Below are positions 6,395-14,778 of a stretch of DNA of 35,993 nucleotides, piece by piece. The translations under genes were made by a program, and so were the position numbers. A model generated the notes under the pieces. The model searched no databases. It saw only the letters and a list, made by a program, of their open reading frames with translations, and was not told where the DNA came from. Every line of letters begins with the position of its first letter. Within the stretch, counting starts at the first letter, position 1. Source of the DNA: a virus; the IMG/VR virus record IMGVR_UViG_3300034106_000235, positions 1 to 35,993 of that record; one strand, given 5' to 3'.

Positions 6395-7012
6395 CTAGCC
6401 TAAAGTTCTTGCGCGAGTTATCAGCACACCAGATGTTGACCCACGGTCATCAGCCTCTTTTAACTCTGACAGACCCGTCTTGTAGAGCGATGCCCATACC
6501 GTGATTCTCGCATCATCTTGCAGGTAAGGAGCTGCTTGCAGCAATGCACCGTATAAGTAAACATCAGGAGAAGAAGTCAGTAACCAGTTGGTTGTGTTGG
6601 CAGTTGATAACTTACTCAACTTTGCGTAATAGATCAACTCACCCGTGTAAGTAGTGTCTGGTTCTGGGACAAAGCGAAACTGCTCACCCACAACGCTAAA
6701 GTACAACGGCTTACTTGCTGCGCTGTTTAATCTTTGCAAATCGTTCATTGCGCTGATAGTCTCAAACTGCAATGGGGTGACGGGGTTAGTGTCTAAGACA
6801 AAAGATTTTGTCTCTAGAAAATCAGTTGGAGTGGCAGCGTACTCAGTATTGATCGATGCTGTGGATCGCACGATCATCTGTCTGGTGCGCAGATTACGCT
6901 CGATCTGAGCCTCTGCCAAACTAATAAAGTCAGGAATAGCAGTAGTCAGGTCTGAGCGATTAAGCCAGTCCCCGACAGAAGTCTTCAGCTCGTTATAAGT
7001 GGTTAACGCCAT
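6395..7012 (-). CDS. Head-tail adaptor protein (SU10-type)
   Basis: 205 aa. The N-terminus MALTTYNELKTSVGDWLNR, then IPDFISLAEAQIERNLR, is the conserved start of the podophage adaptor family (SU10 adaptor). These proteins form a ring below the portal and connect it to the tail. The rest is mixed alpha/beta with PTDFLETKSFVL, FRFVPEPDTTYTGELIYYAKL and a helical C-terminus (YLYGALLQAAPYLQDDARI), as in that family. It overlaps the end of the glycosyltransferase gene by 20 bases and is followed by the 65-aa small protein. The length is normal for the family. Confidence 0.87.
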   Translation of the reverse strand: MALTTYNELKTSVGDWLNRSDLTTAIPDFISLAEAQIERNLRTRQMIVRSTASINTEYAATPTDFLETKSFVLDTNPVTPLQFETISAMNDLQRLNSAASKPLYFSVVGEQFRFVPEPDTTYTGELIYYAKLSKLSTANTTNWLLTSSPDVYLYGALLQAAPYLQDDARITVWASLYKTGLSELKEADDRGSTSGVLITRARTLG

Positions 7013-7673
7013 CTTCAGCCTTTTCTGCTTTCTCCAAGTCGCGCATCACCCAAGTGTGATCGTGCTTGAATTCAAATGTCCCAATGTGTCCGATCTCTTT
7101 GGACACATCATGGTCTATGTAGATTTTAAAGCCAGCCGACTGTGCTTTACGACAGAAGAAAACATCCTCGCCAACATACCCGCGCTTGTCATTGCGCCAA
7201 GGAGTCTCAAACCAAGGTTCTGTTAAAGCCTCGAAGACCTTGCGTTTGATGAGCATCACGCCCATGCCGATAGAGCCGACTTCCTCAATCCCTGTGGAGT
7301 CTGGCATTGTGTAGACGAGCACGCGCTCACCGTTCTCGTCATAGCGCTGGGCAGTTGGTCCTGTCGGCATCCTGCGCCTTGCGCAGTTTGTTGCCACGAC
7401 ATCCAAGTCATGCGCCAAGAGTCTCTCAATCATGTCCTGCGGGAAGGTCATGTCTGAGTCAACAAACAAGATATGGGTACAACCCTCAGCCATTGCGTCT
7501 AGGCACAGATCAGCACGCTGGGTCTGGATAAGTGTTCCTTGCATAATCTTCAAGGACACCGCATCAGTCGTGTTGATAGTGTGGTGCGCCACCATGTTCA
7601 CCATACAGAAGGTGAAATTAGCGTGAACCATGTCACGCGCTGGTGTGCAGACTGCAATGTAGTTTGGGGTCAT
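6993..7673 (-). CDS. Glycosyltransferase-like protein, GT-A fold
   Basis: 226 aa. The N-terminal beta strand (MTPNYIAVCTPARDMVHANF) is followed by a conserved Q/R segment (TLIQTQRADLCLDAM), a DXD-type metal/sugar-nucleotide site (ILFVDSDMTFP, Asp72-Asp74), and a late acidic motif GYVGEDVFFCRKAQSAGFKI (Glu169-Asp170) typical of GT2-like enzymes. It should transfer a sugar from a nucleotide donor; the acceptor is unknown and could be virion protein, DNA base or cell surface. It lies between the 104-aa protein and the adaptor inside the head module. It differs clearly from the two tandem transferases at 13-14 kb. Confidence 0.85.
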   Translation of the reverse strand: MTPNYIAVCTPARDMVHANFTFCMVNMVAHHTINTTDAVSLKIMQGTLIQTQRADLCLDAMAEGCTHILFVDSDMTFPQDMIERLLAHDLDVVATNCARRRMPTGPTAQRYDENGERVLVYTMPDSTGIEEVGSIGMGVMLIKRKVFEALTEPWFETPWRNDKRGYVGEDVFFCRKAQSAGFKIYIDHDVSKEIGHIGTFEFKHDHTWVMRDLEKAEKAEDGVNHL

Positions 7674-7984
7674 AGTTGTCCTGATCTAGTTCTGAAATAC
7701 TTGTTTTCTGGGTCATTAAGCCAACGCTTCATGTAGGCTTCGTCTTCTAGCTTGCCTTCAGCCTTGAGCTGAAAGTAGATAGACATCGGGATGCTGGCGA
7801 CTCTGCTCCACTCGCCCCACCGAGCACGCTCATCAACCTGTGCGTACTCTTGCTTATTCTCTTCAATGATCGCAGTCACATCTTGTTGTGTGTGAATCGT
7901 TGCCTGATTCGTTTCATCGTCAAATTCAAATGTGCGCGTGATCCCCTGATCAGCGTCTGTACTAAATAATCTTTTTTCAATCAT
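7670..7984 (-). CDS. Conserved phage protein downstream of capsid gene
   Basis: 104 aa from ATG 7984 (MIEKRLFSTDADQGITRTFEF). The frame also has an ATG at 8020, inside the capsid terminator hairpin, which would add MKGLGKLRPFFY. N-terminal beta strands (FEFDDETNQATIHTQQDVTA) are followed by a helical part (ARWGEWSRVASIPMSIYFQLK) and a C-terminus ending KYFRTRSGQL. Similar small proteins occur in SU10-like head modules, but the function is unknown. No Shine-Dalgarno site precedes either start, and the T-run of the terminator reaches almost to ATG 7984. Production therefore probably depends on read-through of the capsid terminator. It overlaps the glycosyltransferase start by four bases. Confidence 0.75.
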   Translation of the reverse strand: MIEKRLFSTDADQGITRTFEFDDETNQATIHTQQDVTAIIEENKQEYAQVDERARWGEWSRVASIPMSIYFQLKAEGKLEDEAYMKRWLNDPENKYFRTRSGQL

Positions 7985-7986
7985 GT

Positions 7987-8015
7987 AAAAAAAGGGTCTG
8001 AGTTTCCCCAGACCC
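7987..8015 (-). terminator. Rho-independent terminator after the capsid gene
   Basis: On the minus strand a perfect 7-bp stem (GGGTCTG at 8015-8009 pairing with CAGACCC at 8000-7994) with an 8-base loop is followed directly by seven T. It lies 14 bases after the capsid stop. It would reduce transcription into the downstream genes relative to the abundant capsid. Confidence 0.9.
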
Positions 8016-8028
8016 TTCATTAGTTCAA

Positions 8029-8991
8029 TTAAGAAGTAACCAAGTCAGCAGCAATGCCGTGGGCATTTTCTGCATATACCTTGTGTCCATATTCAACGAT
8101 TAGCATACGCTTCTCAGCGTCGCCAGTCTTTGCCAACTCGATTTGTTGGTATGGGCGCAAAGTTACAACACCTGCGTATTCTGGATCAATCACAAATGCG
8201 TCACGCTCGCGTTGGAAGCGATTAGGCACGACTTGCACATTGCCGAAGTCAGACACATAAATGTCTGCTGCGCCAATGATGGTTGCAGGACGAGCACCGC
8301 CATCAATGTTGAAGCGTGAAGATGCGATACCAGAGAAGCCAGAAACGCGCTGCTTGTTGACTGGACCAGTCATCAAGATTTTTGGTGTACCGCCAGAAGT
8401 CCAAACTTGTTGAATAACATTCTTCAAGATGGTTTCTGTAAAGGTACGCACATTGCCGTCACTACGAGCGCCAGTAGGCACAGTCGTGTAAGTGGGGTTA
8501 GCACCGTTCGTCTGCATATCGTAGTTAGTCTTGATGAAGGCTTGCAATGAAGCAGTACCGCGAGCTGTTGTGGTGTTACCAGCAGCAGCCACAGCGCCAT
8601 TAAGCATTGTGAATTCTTGATCACGCTTTAACTCAGCGCTACGCTTGGCAATTTGATATGCCAATTCAGATTTTCTTCCTGCCTTGTTGACAGTCTCTTC
8701 AGTTGCAGACAAGACGATAGTCTTACGGCTAATCTGAGCATAGTTTTGTAAACGCACAGTAGCAGTAACGCTATCGAAAGAAGTCACATCGTCGCCTTCG
8801 AGCTGCTTGTTAGCGGCTGCTGCTGCGAGTGTGTCTGTCTGCCATTCAAACAAAGAGTTGCTGATCGACTCCTTGCGAATGTTGCTCATGTAAGGAGTCT
8901 CTTCGGGAGCGATGTTAGTGATGATGTTGGATAAGTCCTCGCGGATACCCTTCGCATCGAATGTGGTGAATGTGTTGGTTACGATTGCCAT
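8029..8991 (-). CDS. Major capsid protein (DUF5309 / SU10-like, HK97 fold)
   Basis: 320 aa. The N-terminus (VTNTFTTFDAKGIREDLSN, then IAPEETPYMSNIRKESI) is typical of the DUF5309 family of major capsid proteins, including that of phage SU10. Further family features are FEWQTDTLAAA, AQISRKTIVLSATEETV, GRKSELAYQIAKRSAELKRD and the C-terminal IVEYGHKVYAENAHG. It forms the icosahedral shell. It is preceded by the scaffold gene and followed by a strong terminator, both usual for a capsid gene. Length is normal. Confidence 0.94.
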   Translation of the reverse strand: MAIVTNTFTTFDAKGIREDLSNIITNIAPEETPYMSNIRKESISNSLFEWQTDTLAAAAANKQLEGDDVTSFDSVTATVRLQNYAQISRKTIVLSATEETVNKAGRKSELAYQIAKRSAELKRDQEFTMLNGAVAAAGNTTTARGTASLQAFIKTNYDMQTNGANPTYTTVPTGARSDGNVRTFTETILKNVIQQVWTSGGTPKILMTGPVNKQRVSGFSGIASSRFNIDGGARPATIIGAADIYVSDFGNVQVVPNRFQRERDAFVIDPEYAGVVTLRPYQQIELAKTGDAEKRMLIVEYGHKVYAENAHGIAADLVTS

Positions 8992-9000
8992 TTGAGTGTC

Positions 9001-9984
9001 CTATTTCAAAAGAAGTTCTATTGCGGAGGCAGCGTCATTGACGCGACCTGACTTTGCAAGACGCTGTTTTGCGCGTGTACTTTCAGTTGTTGTGGAGACG
9101 CGACCTGCTGCACTAGGCTTGGCGGGGCGAGGACCGTTGTTGACGACTGGCTTGATCTGCCCACGCTTGGACATCATCTGGTCATAGAGCGCTGCTTTAC
9201 GCAACGCAATGACAGCTCTGTGGTCATAGACATTCTTGAGTTCTTCGTCGCTGAATCCGATCTTTTTGCCGAATTCGACGAGTAGAGCCTTTTCAGCCTG
9301 TGCCTTCTTGGAATCTTTCCACTCAGGTACGGCTTGGATCAGGGCTTCTTGCTGTGACGCAAGGTGAGCTTGCATTTCCTGTGCTCTTTGTTGCGCTGTA
9401 AGTTGCGACAGTCGCTGCTGCTCAGACTGAATAGCTGCGAGTTTGTCTTGCTTTTGGCGCATCACTTCTGACTGTCTCACCCACTCGATTGGATCTTCGT
9501 TATAGAGTCGATCCATATCGACAGGTGCTTCAGTTGACTCAAGTTGCTGTTTCAACGCTCCCAACAATTGGGCGTACTGTTCACGCTCGGCACGAATCGC
9601 ACTAGCCTCTGCCTCAACAGCCTTACGGGTCTCGGCAATTTGCTGTGTCTTTCGTGTGTAATCCTGAGTTCGAGAATATCCTTTTTGAAGTTCGTCTAGC
9701 GTGACATCGATCTCTTTACCGTCAACTTTGACGGTGTAGACCTCTGTGGGCTTTTCTTCTTCGTCGGTTTCTTCATCTAACTCTGATTGTTCCTCTGTCG
9801 TTTCGTCACTCAATTCGTCGTCTTGCACATCGAGTTCTTCATCAACAGAGACCGCGACCTCGGAGTTATCCTCGGTCAAACGCGCCTTGTCAGTTTTCTG
9901 CTGTTCTCCGTCTAACGGCAACATTAATTGATCAAGAGCACTGGCTGCATCAGCCACGGTCATAGGGGTTTGGGTTATTTCCAT
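9001..9984 (-). CDS. Capsid scaffolding protein
   Basis: 327 aa. The very acidic N-terminal third (DEELDVQDDELSDETTEEQS, about 48-67) leads into a YTVKVDGKEIDVTLDELQKG motif at about 84-104. Such a motif precedes the coiled coil in many podophage scaffolds. A long coiled coil follows (about 115-225), rich in Glu, Gln, Arg and Ala. The basic C-terminus (STRAKQRLAKSGRVNDAAS) is the usual capsid-binding end. It directly precedes the capsid gene, as expected. The scaffold guides procapsid assembly and is then released or cleaved. Confidence 0.88.
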   Translation of the reverse strand: MEITQTPMTVADAASALDQLMLPLDGEQQKTDKARLTEDNSEVAVSVDEELDVQDDELSDETTEEQSELDEETDEEEKPTEVYTVKVDGKEIDVTLDELQKGYSRTQDYTRKTQQIAETRKAVEAEASAIRAEREQYAQLLGALKQQLESTEAPVDMDRLYNEDPIEWVRQSEVMRQKQDKLAAIQSEQQRLSQLTAQQRAQEMQAHLASQQEALIQAVPEWKDSKKAQAEKALLVEFGKKIGFSDEELKNVYDHRAVIALRKAALYDQMMSKRGQIKPVVNNGPRPAKPSAAGRVSTTTESTRAKQRLAKSGRVNDAASAIELLLK

Positions 9985-9996
9985 TTCCTACTTCCT

Positions 9997-10263
9997 TTAC
10001 ACCAACGACTTTTGTTCACGCTCAATCTGGCGCTGTGCGACTTTCCCGTTATCCATGATCTTTGAAATCTCGGTTCGGAAGTTGTCAATCGCACGCAACA
10101 TATGCCAAGCGTGTTCTCTTTTCACGGTGTCCTCTGGCTTCGTATCTTTCCAAAACCAGACGGCATCGTTCTCCATTTTTAGTAAAGCAGTTGAAAAAGC
10201 CTCGTCAGCGATTAGCGACTCAGCCTTCTTGCCTTTTCTTACATCTTCTTCTTGTTTGCTCAC
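9997..10263 (-). CDS. Small conserved head-module protein
   Basis: 88 aa beginning with a GTG codon at 10263, with AAGGA nine bases upstream and the portal stop TAA immediately before it. It is charged and mostly helical: SKQEEDVRKGKKAESLIADE, then WFWKDTKPEDTVKREHAWHMLRA, then a basic helix. Small helical proteins in this position between portal and scaffold are common in T7-like and SU10-like phages, but I cannot assign a function. It could help scaffold or portal assembly. It reads without interruption and fits the tight gene packing, so it is likely real. Confidence 0.75.
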   Translation of the reverse strand: MSKQEEDVRKGKKAESLIADEAFSTALLKMENDAVWFWKDTKPEDTVKREHAWHMLRAIDNFRTEISKIMDNGKVAQRQIEREQKSLV

Positions 10264-12456
10264 TTAGACCATTCCTTGTGGGTTGATGGGTTGCATTGGT
10301 GCTGGCTGGGCTTGCGCCATCGCCTGTTGTACCAACGCGCCTTGCTCTCGAATAACCTCGCGGTTGACATTCTGCTCCGCAACAATTTGTGCGGTATTCA
10401 GTTGTGTGTTGTACTTTAACTCAAGTTCCATTTGTTTAAGTAGTCTATCTTGACTCATTTGATCGCGTCTAAAGTCGTCGTCCATGATCATCTTCTGGCG
10501 CTGTAACTCCAAGTCGGCAGCCTTTTTCTGGATGTCTGCACGAATAGACTCGGCTTGCACCTGAGCCAAAACCTCTTCTGGGCTTGGTTTTGGCGGTGCT
10601 TGTGGGGGCTTGTAGCCCTCTGGTATGTCGTTGAAGTAGCTCGATGCGTCTTTGATTCCTGACATCTCGACGATCTTCTTTAAGGTGTTGACATACATCT
10701 GCGGAGTCACCACCACATTCTCTAAGCCAAACTGAGTCAAGATGGATTCTTGCTTGGCGAGTACCTGCATGAGCTGCATCTGGCGCTCATTTGCATCGCC
10801 ATTGCCCAGACCGATATTGATGTTGACATCCATCGTCGCGTCCCATCCGCGTGGGTCAATCTGCACAAACTTATTGCGCAATCGGATCATGCGGGGTTTG
10901 TCTTGGTGAGTGGTAACCAAAAACAGGATTGTCTTAAACAGCTCCTTCATGCCCTCAGCCATGAGACGCGCAGTCAGCTCGATGCGTCCTTGGCTGGCGC
11001 TTACTGTGGCAGCCACGGCAGCCTTAGTTGAAGACTGCAACGCATCTGGGTTGAGACCCATAGATGCCTTAGACATTCCTGTGCGACCTTCCTTGATCTC
11101 GTCCAAGTAGTTGAGCACAGGGAAAGCAGCCTGTCCGACAAATGGGGTTACCAACGGCTGCACCATATTCGGAGCACGCGCACGAATGATCGCGCCCGTC
11201 TCGTTGTTCAAGGCATCGTCAATGTTGACCTGACCCTCAACGATCACGGTGCGGGGATGGATCGACTGCGCCAGAGAGTCGAGCGTATTGCGCATGACTT
11301 CTGACTTGATCTCTTGTAAGTCGCGTGTAATGTCAAAGATCGACATCGCCTCAAGTGGTGATGTGTGGGGTTCTGGGTCACAAGGGAATTCAACGAATGG
11401 GATGTATGACGCTGGCAGGTTTCTAACCATCTTGTAGCCAGACCCCATAAAGCACATCTTCCTCAACTCAGGAATGCCGTCGCCATCAAAGTCAACCTTG
11501 GCGTATCCCTCGATGTACAAAACTCTTTGCATCATCGGGTTCGCGCTCTCGTTTAAGAACTGAGAGTTGCTAAGTGGCTGGCGTGCAAGAGCCTCTTCGT
11601 TGTCGTACAAGTCGGACGAGCCAACATAGTCCATAACTTCGTCTTCGTCGTAGCCCATGCCGACCAACTCAGCAACCGTTGCCATCTTGCGGTGACCGAT
11701 AAAAGGTGAGTCCTTGAAGGACATCGCTTGGCGAGACAGTAGCAATTCTTCTGGCGGTAAACACGCCACATGGATACGCTTGTCAACGATCTTTCTTTTG
11801 ACCTGCACATCGTGCATCATGGCTGGGGGTAGTGGCATTCCAGTCATCGGATCGATCTGCATCGCTCCTTGCATACTCTCGTCTGGATAACTCGCAACGA
11901 TCTGCACATCTGCGTCTCCCTCTTGCATGACGACCTGCAAGGTCTGGTCATCTAGACCTGAATATTCCTCAATTCGCACCGACTCCGAGTCCTCAATGTA
12001 GACCTTGACAATGCCACACTTCCTGACAAGAGCGTCTTTAAATGTGGCGTATGCCACCATAAAACCGTTGTTGTCGTTGTTAAAAACATAGTTGCAGTAG
12101 TCTGTGGCTTGCTGTGCGCTGTCTACATCCTCTGGACCACGCGGGACAAACTCGACCGTGTTCTCGCTGCTAAAAAACACCTTCATCAAGGACGGCAGCA
12201 TGGCAGACACGGTGTCTCTCACCTCCATCGCCACTACTTGTGAGCGACCCTCTTCCTCGTTACCAAAGGGATCACCACGGTAGTACTCAGTACCGCGAGC
12301 GCGGATAGGAGAGAGGTCAGAGTCGATGTAGCTCACAGCGTCTGTGATCTCTTGACCCATGATCGCTTCTAAGTCGGTGTCTGTCATAGGGGTGAGCGTC
12401 GGGTCAATCTGTGACGCGATGTCGGTGCTCAATCCCAGCTCGTTAGTAATATTCAT
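10264..12456 (-). CDS. Portal protein
   Basis: 730 aa. The N-terminal helical region contains a segment typical of podophage portals (LSPIRARGTEYYRGDPFGNE, then VVAMEVRDTVSAMLPSLMKVFF). The middle holds IRARAPNMVQPLVTPFVGQA and YLDEIKEGRTGMSKASMGLN, the stem/crown signature of P22/SU10-type portals. The C-terminal 130 residues are helical and coiled-coil, Gln/Met-rich (ADLELQRQKMIMDDDFRRDQ), a barrel-type extension. The protein forms the dodecameric ring through which DNA is packaged and ejected. It is long, as expected for portals with a barrel. It overlaps the methyltransferase stop by four bases and precedes the small head protein and scaffold. Confidence 0.93.
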   Translation of the reverse strand: MNITNELGLSTDIASQIDPTLTPMTDTDLEAIMGQEITDAVSYIDSDLSPIRARGTEYYRGDPFGNEEEGRSQVVAMEVRDTVSAMLPSLMKVFFSSENTVEFVPRGPEDVDSAQQATDYCNYVFNNDNNGFMVAYATFKDALVRKCGIVKVYIEDSESVRIEEYSGLDDQTLQVVMQEGDADVQIVASYPDESMQGAMQIDPMTGMPLPPAMMHDVQVKRKIVDKRIHVACLPPEELLLSRQAMSFKDSPFIGHRKMATVAELVGMGYDEDEVMDYVGSSDLYDNEEALARQPLSNSQFLNESANPMMQRVLYIEGYAKVDFDGDGIPELRKMCFMGSGYKMVRNLPASYIPFVEFPCDPEPHTSPLEAMSIFDITRDLQEIKSEVMRNTLDSLAQSIHPRTVIVEGQVNIDDALNNETGAIIRARAPNMVQPLVTPFVGQAAFPVLNYLDEIKEGRTGMSKASMGLNPDALQSSTKAAVAATVSASQGRIELTARLMAEGMKELFKTILFLVTTHQDKPRMIRLRNKFVQIDPRGWDATMDVNINIGLGNGDANERQMQLMQVLAKQESILTQFGLENVVVTPQMYVNTLKKIVEMSGIKDASSYFNDIPEGYKPPQAPPKPSPEEVLAQVQAESIRADIQKKAADLELQRQKMIMDDDFRRDQMSQDRLLKQMELELKYNTQLNTAQIVAEQNVNREVIREQGALVQQAMAQAQPAPMQPINPQGMV

Positions 12457-12986
12457 TTTTTACCCTTAGTCAATACGACATACATGGAGTCCACAGCTCG
12501 CGGAGTCCTTAACAGTTCTTCTTGCGTCAATTTTAGGTCTTGTGCGATGGGATTTAACCTAAATTCCAAGCTCGTCATGTAAAACCGATCTTCCCAGCCA
12601 AGATACCAATGCCAGTCGGTGTAATAAAGCCACGACTTTTCGTTGAATGCGCGAAGGTGAGTCGGGTCTTGCCACGCGCCATAACTCAAGTCATACGGCA
12701 CATGGATGCGCATCTCGCCACCAACCTTCAGCAACTTCTTGCAGCTCGTCATTGCACCCACCAGATCGGGCAGATGTTCGAGCACATCGTTTGCCAGTAT
12801 TGCGTCAAACATCTCTGGCTGGATGTCAAAGTCTCCGAGTCGTGTGGAGATCGCGTCGCCCCACGGCACATTGCAGATGTCGAGCAACCAGTCGTGCTTG
12901 ACGCGCAGTTGAATGTCTGCGTTGATGCAGTCTTCTCGAAAGTCCTTGCCAGAGCCTAAGTTAAGTACCAAAGAAGTGTTCGACAT
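12453..12986 (-). CDS. SAM-dependent methyltransferase, class I
   Basis: 177 aa. Motif I is VLNLGSGKDF (residues 7-16) for SAM binding. A second acidic residue lies in INADIQ, and motif IV/post-II is FDAILANDVLEHLPD (60-74), typical of small class-I methyltransferases of the type found in glycan-modification clusters. Further conserved pieces are GGEMRIHVPYDL and DPTHLRAFNEKSW. The substrate is unknown. It directly follows two glycosyltransferase genes (overlapping the first by 26 bases), so it may methylate a sugar those enzymes add. It overlaps the portal start by four bases. Confidence 0.87.
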   Translation of the reverse strand: MSNTSLVLNLGSGKDFREDCINADIQLRVKHDWLLDICNVPWGDAISTRLGDFDIQPEMFDAILANDVLEHLPDLVGAMTSCKKLLKVGGEMRIHVPYDLSYGAWQDPTHLRAFNEKSWLYYTDWHWYLGWEDRFYMTSLEFRLNPIAQDLKLTQEELLRTPRAVDSMYVVLTKGKK

Positions 12987-13650
12987 ACTGTGGGCGGTTC
13001 TCTTTTATCCAAGGCAAAGCCTCGGCAACAAGTTGTTGTCCGTTATCTCCAATGGTTTGACTTCCAACATGATGGACATAGGCGCTTGAAACAAAGTGCC
13101 GATAACCCTGATTGGTGAGGTCTGCGCAGCTCACATCGTCTGAGTACCAGTTGAGTGGTCCAAACCTGCCGTGATGCCATGCGTCTCTAGAGATGTACGC
13201 GAAGATTGGTGACACATTGTCAGTCTCACGAATAAACTGCTCTGACTTAAAGCGGTTCATGTGGAGAGGATCACCGTCTGGGTTGTAGCGAATATTCTGT
13301 GAAGGTCTCGCGCAATCGCTTCTTGCACCCACCCAGCCGACATTGACCTCCAGCTCGCGGATCACCTGCACATCTTCCAATAGTCGCTGGTAGCTTGTCG
13401 GTGTCAGCACCACATCGTCGTTGCAGACGATGCAAGCCTGTGCGTACTTCAATGCGTCGTCGATTACTTCGTTGTAATCGTCGCCAAAGTTACGGGGTTC
13501 GCCAAAGATAAGCCTTGCGTTCTTGTAACCAGAGATAACGCGCTCAGTACCGCGAAGGTAGACAAATGCCTCTGGTGCGTATTGCTTGATTGACTCAAGC
13601 AGAACTGGCAAACCTTTGCCGTTAACCGTCGATATGCAGATGGGGATCAC
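12961..13650 (-). CDS. Glycosyltransferase-like protein (tandem copy 1)
   Basis: 229 aa from GTG 13650, which overlaps the previous stop (GTGA). The GT-A-like N-terminus (MIPICISTVNGKGLPVLLES) is followed by an acidic metal site CNDDVVLTPTSY (Asp78-Asp79) and a second acidic motif LNWYSDDVSCADL (171-172), then SSAYVHHVGSQTIG near the C-terminus. The same arrangement occurs in the gene immediately upstream (start motif LPVLL.SI, DDVVL.P..Y, W.SDD, AY.HHVGSQT.G), showing tandem duplication followed by deep divergence. It likely transfers a sugar to an unknown acceptor, perhaps virion surface protein, or it may modify the host envelope. Confidence 0.82.
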   Translation of the reverse strand: MIPICISTVNGKGLPVLLESIKQYAPEAFVYLRGTERVISGYKNARLIFGEPRNFGDDYNEVIDDALKYAQACIVCNDDVVLTPTSYQRLLEDVQVIRELEVNVGWVGARSDCARPSQNIRYNPDGDPLHMNRFKSEQFIRETDNVSPIFAYISRDAWHHGRFGPLNWYSDDVSCADLTNQGYRHFVSSAYVHHVGSQTIGDNGQQLVAEALPWIKENRPQYVEHFFGT

Positions 13651-14333
13651 TTTTTATCCCCAAAGTATTTTGCGTGCATATCTGGTCTGTTTTCGCGCAA
13701 CCAGCCCTCTGAGTTTTCTTTGCACTTGGCAAAGTCAGTTCCAAATGTTTGCGACCCAACATGATGGAAATATGCGCGGGATACAAACAATCTGCAATCG
13801 TTTTTTATGAATTCATTGCATTGCAAGTCGTCTGAAAACCAGTCTATTGGGGCAATATCAATCCAAGTCGATTTCTGACACCAAGCGACGATCCCTGCCA
13901 AATAATCTGTCTCAACAATCTGGCTTTCACTCTCATACCCAAGTGAATACAGCTTTCCTTCTCCCGTACGAATATTCTGAAAGCCCTTTGCGTAGTTCGT
14001 CCTTCCAGCCACAATGCCAAGTTTGAAGCCCATTGACTTGAGTTGATTGACATCATCAATCAATACGCTGTATGTGTTTGGGTTTAAAACCACATCGTCG
14101 TCAATAGAGACAAAACTGTCGTGCGTCTCAAATATCTTGTGAGCCATGAAGTTGTGCGCAGCACCGCCAGTCTCGTATGTATGCACAAAGTGATGCACTT
14201 TATGCCTTGGCAAAGACTGTATGTTTGGACTGGTTATAAAAATCTCAACATCCTCTGGGACATATAGCTCAATAGATTTAAGAAGTACGGGTAAGCACTT
14301 CTCATTTTTTGAGCATATTCCAATAGGTGTCAC
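13647..14333 (-). CDS. Glycosyltransferase-like protein (tandem copy 2)
   Basis: 228 aa from a GTG start overlapping the upstream stop. It is a paralogue of the next gene: MTPIGICSKNEKCLPVLLKS, acidic site SIDDDVVLNPNTY (Asp78-80), DWFSDDLQCNEF, and AYFHHVGSQTFG near the C-terminus. The middle differs (RHKVHHFVHTYETGG). The DNA is somewhat AT-richer than copy 1, which hints that this copy was acquired or exchanged separately and not produced by recent duplication. The ribosome site is weak and translation is probably coupled to the preceding gene. The acceptor is unknown. Confidence 0.82.
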   Translation of the reverse strand: MTPIGICSKNEKCLPVLLKSIELYVPEDVEIFITSPNIQSLPRHKVHHFVHTYETGGAAHNFMAHKIFETHDSFVSIDDDVVLNPNTYSVLIDDVNQLKSMGFKLGIVAGRTNYAKGFQNIRTGEGKLYSLGYESESQIVETDYLAGIVAWCQKSTWIDIAPIDWFSDDLQCNEFIKNDCRLFVSRAYFHHVGSQTFGTDFAKCKENSEGWLRENRPDMHAKYFGDKK

Positions 14334-14623
14334 TTCTTAGCCTTATTCCTAGAGCTGATAGCCTTTGCTTTCGCCTTAGCATCTGCCTTTGAGCTTGCGC
14401 CCCATGCGTTTAGACTCAGAAGGAGACGGGTCTTTTCACCGTCCTTGTACTCTGGTCCAGCGTTACCCGCCATGCGTGCAAGAAAGCTCGCTCGTCTGGG
14501 GTTGTCTCCTGACTTGACAGGGGGCTTCAAGTTCATGCCTTCAGCCTTAGCCGAGGCACGACCTTTAGCATTCAAGCCACCAGTTGGTGACTTGCCCTCT
14601 TTCCTCTGCCAAGCTGCACTCAC
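14330..14623 (-). CDS. Basic small protein, DUF6321-like
   Basis: 97 aa from GTG 14623 (overlapping the previous TGA). It is very basic and Ala/Gly/Lys-rich: MSAAWQRKEGKSPTGGLNAK, SGDNPRRASFLARMAGN, and a C-terminal LNAWGASSKADAKAKAKAIS. I recognise the WQRKEGK...GGLNAKGR...NPRRASFLARM pattern as the DUF6321 family, found beside terminase and portal genes in many podophages. Its function is unknown; the charge suggests DNA binding. It is one of four small genes here with the same basic or Cys-rich character. Confidence 0.8.
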   Translation of the reverse strand: MSAAWQRKEGKSPTGGLNAKGRASAKAEGMNLKPPVKSGDNPRRASFLARMAGNAGPEYKDGEKTRLLLSLNAWGASSKADAKAKAKAISSRNKAKK

Positions 14624-14778
14624 TTCTTAGCCTTCGGCTTCTTGGCGGTCTTGGCAGCAGCCTTGAAGTCGGCAGCACTTGGAGCAGCCTTAGAGCCGAC
14701 CTTGTTCATCTTCTCGCCTGAGCCAGCAGCGATGCGTGCTCTCTTTGCCTGAATATTTGAATAGAGTCCAGTCTTCAT
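14620..14778 (-). CDS. 52-aa basic phage protein
   Basis: Translation MKTGLYSNIQAKRARIAAGS, then GEKMNKVGSKAAPSAADFK and a Lys/Ala-rich tail. Short proteins with the MKxGLYxNIxAKRxRIAAGSGEKM pattern are widespread in podophages near the terminase. The function is not known to me; the high positive charge and lack of hydrophobic core suggest nucleic-acid binding or a disordered accessory protein. ATGA overlaps at both ends tie it to the Cys-rich protein upstream and the DUF6321-like gene downstream. Confidence 0.8.
   Translation of the reverse strand: MKTGLYSNIQAKRARIAAGSGEKMNKVGSKAAPSAADFKAAAKTAKKPKAKK

Noticed and set aside
10750-11031. Plus-strand frames inside the portal gene
   Set aside because: They have no independent signals and are antisense to strongly conserved portal sequence.
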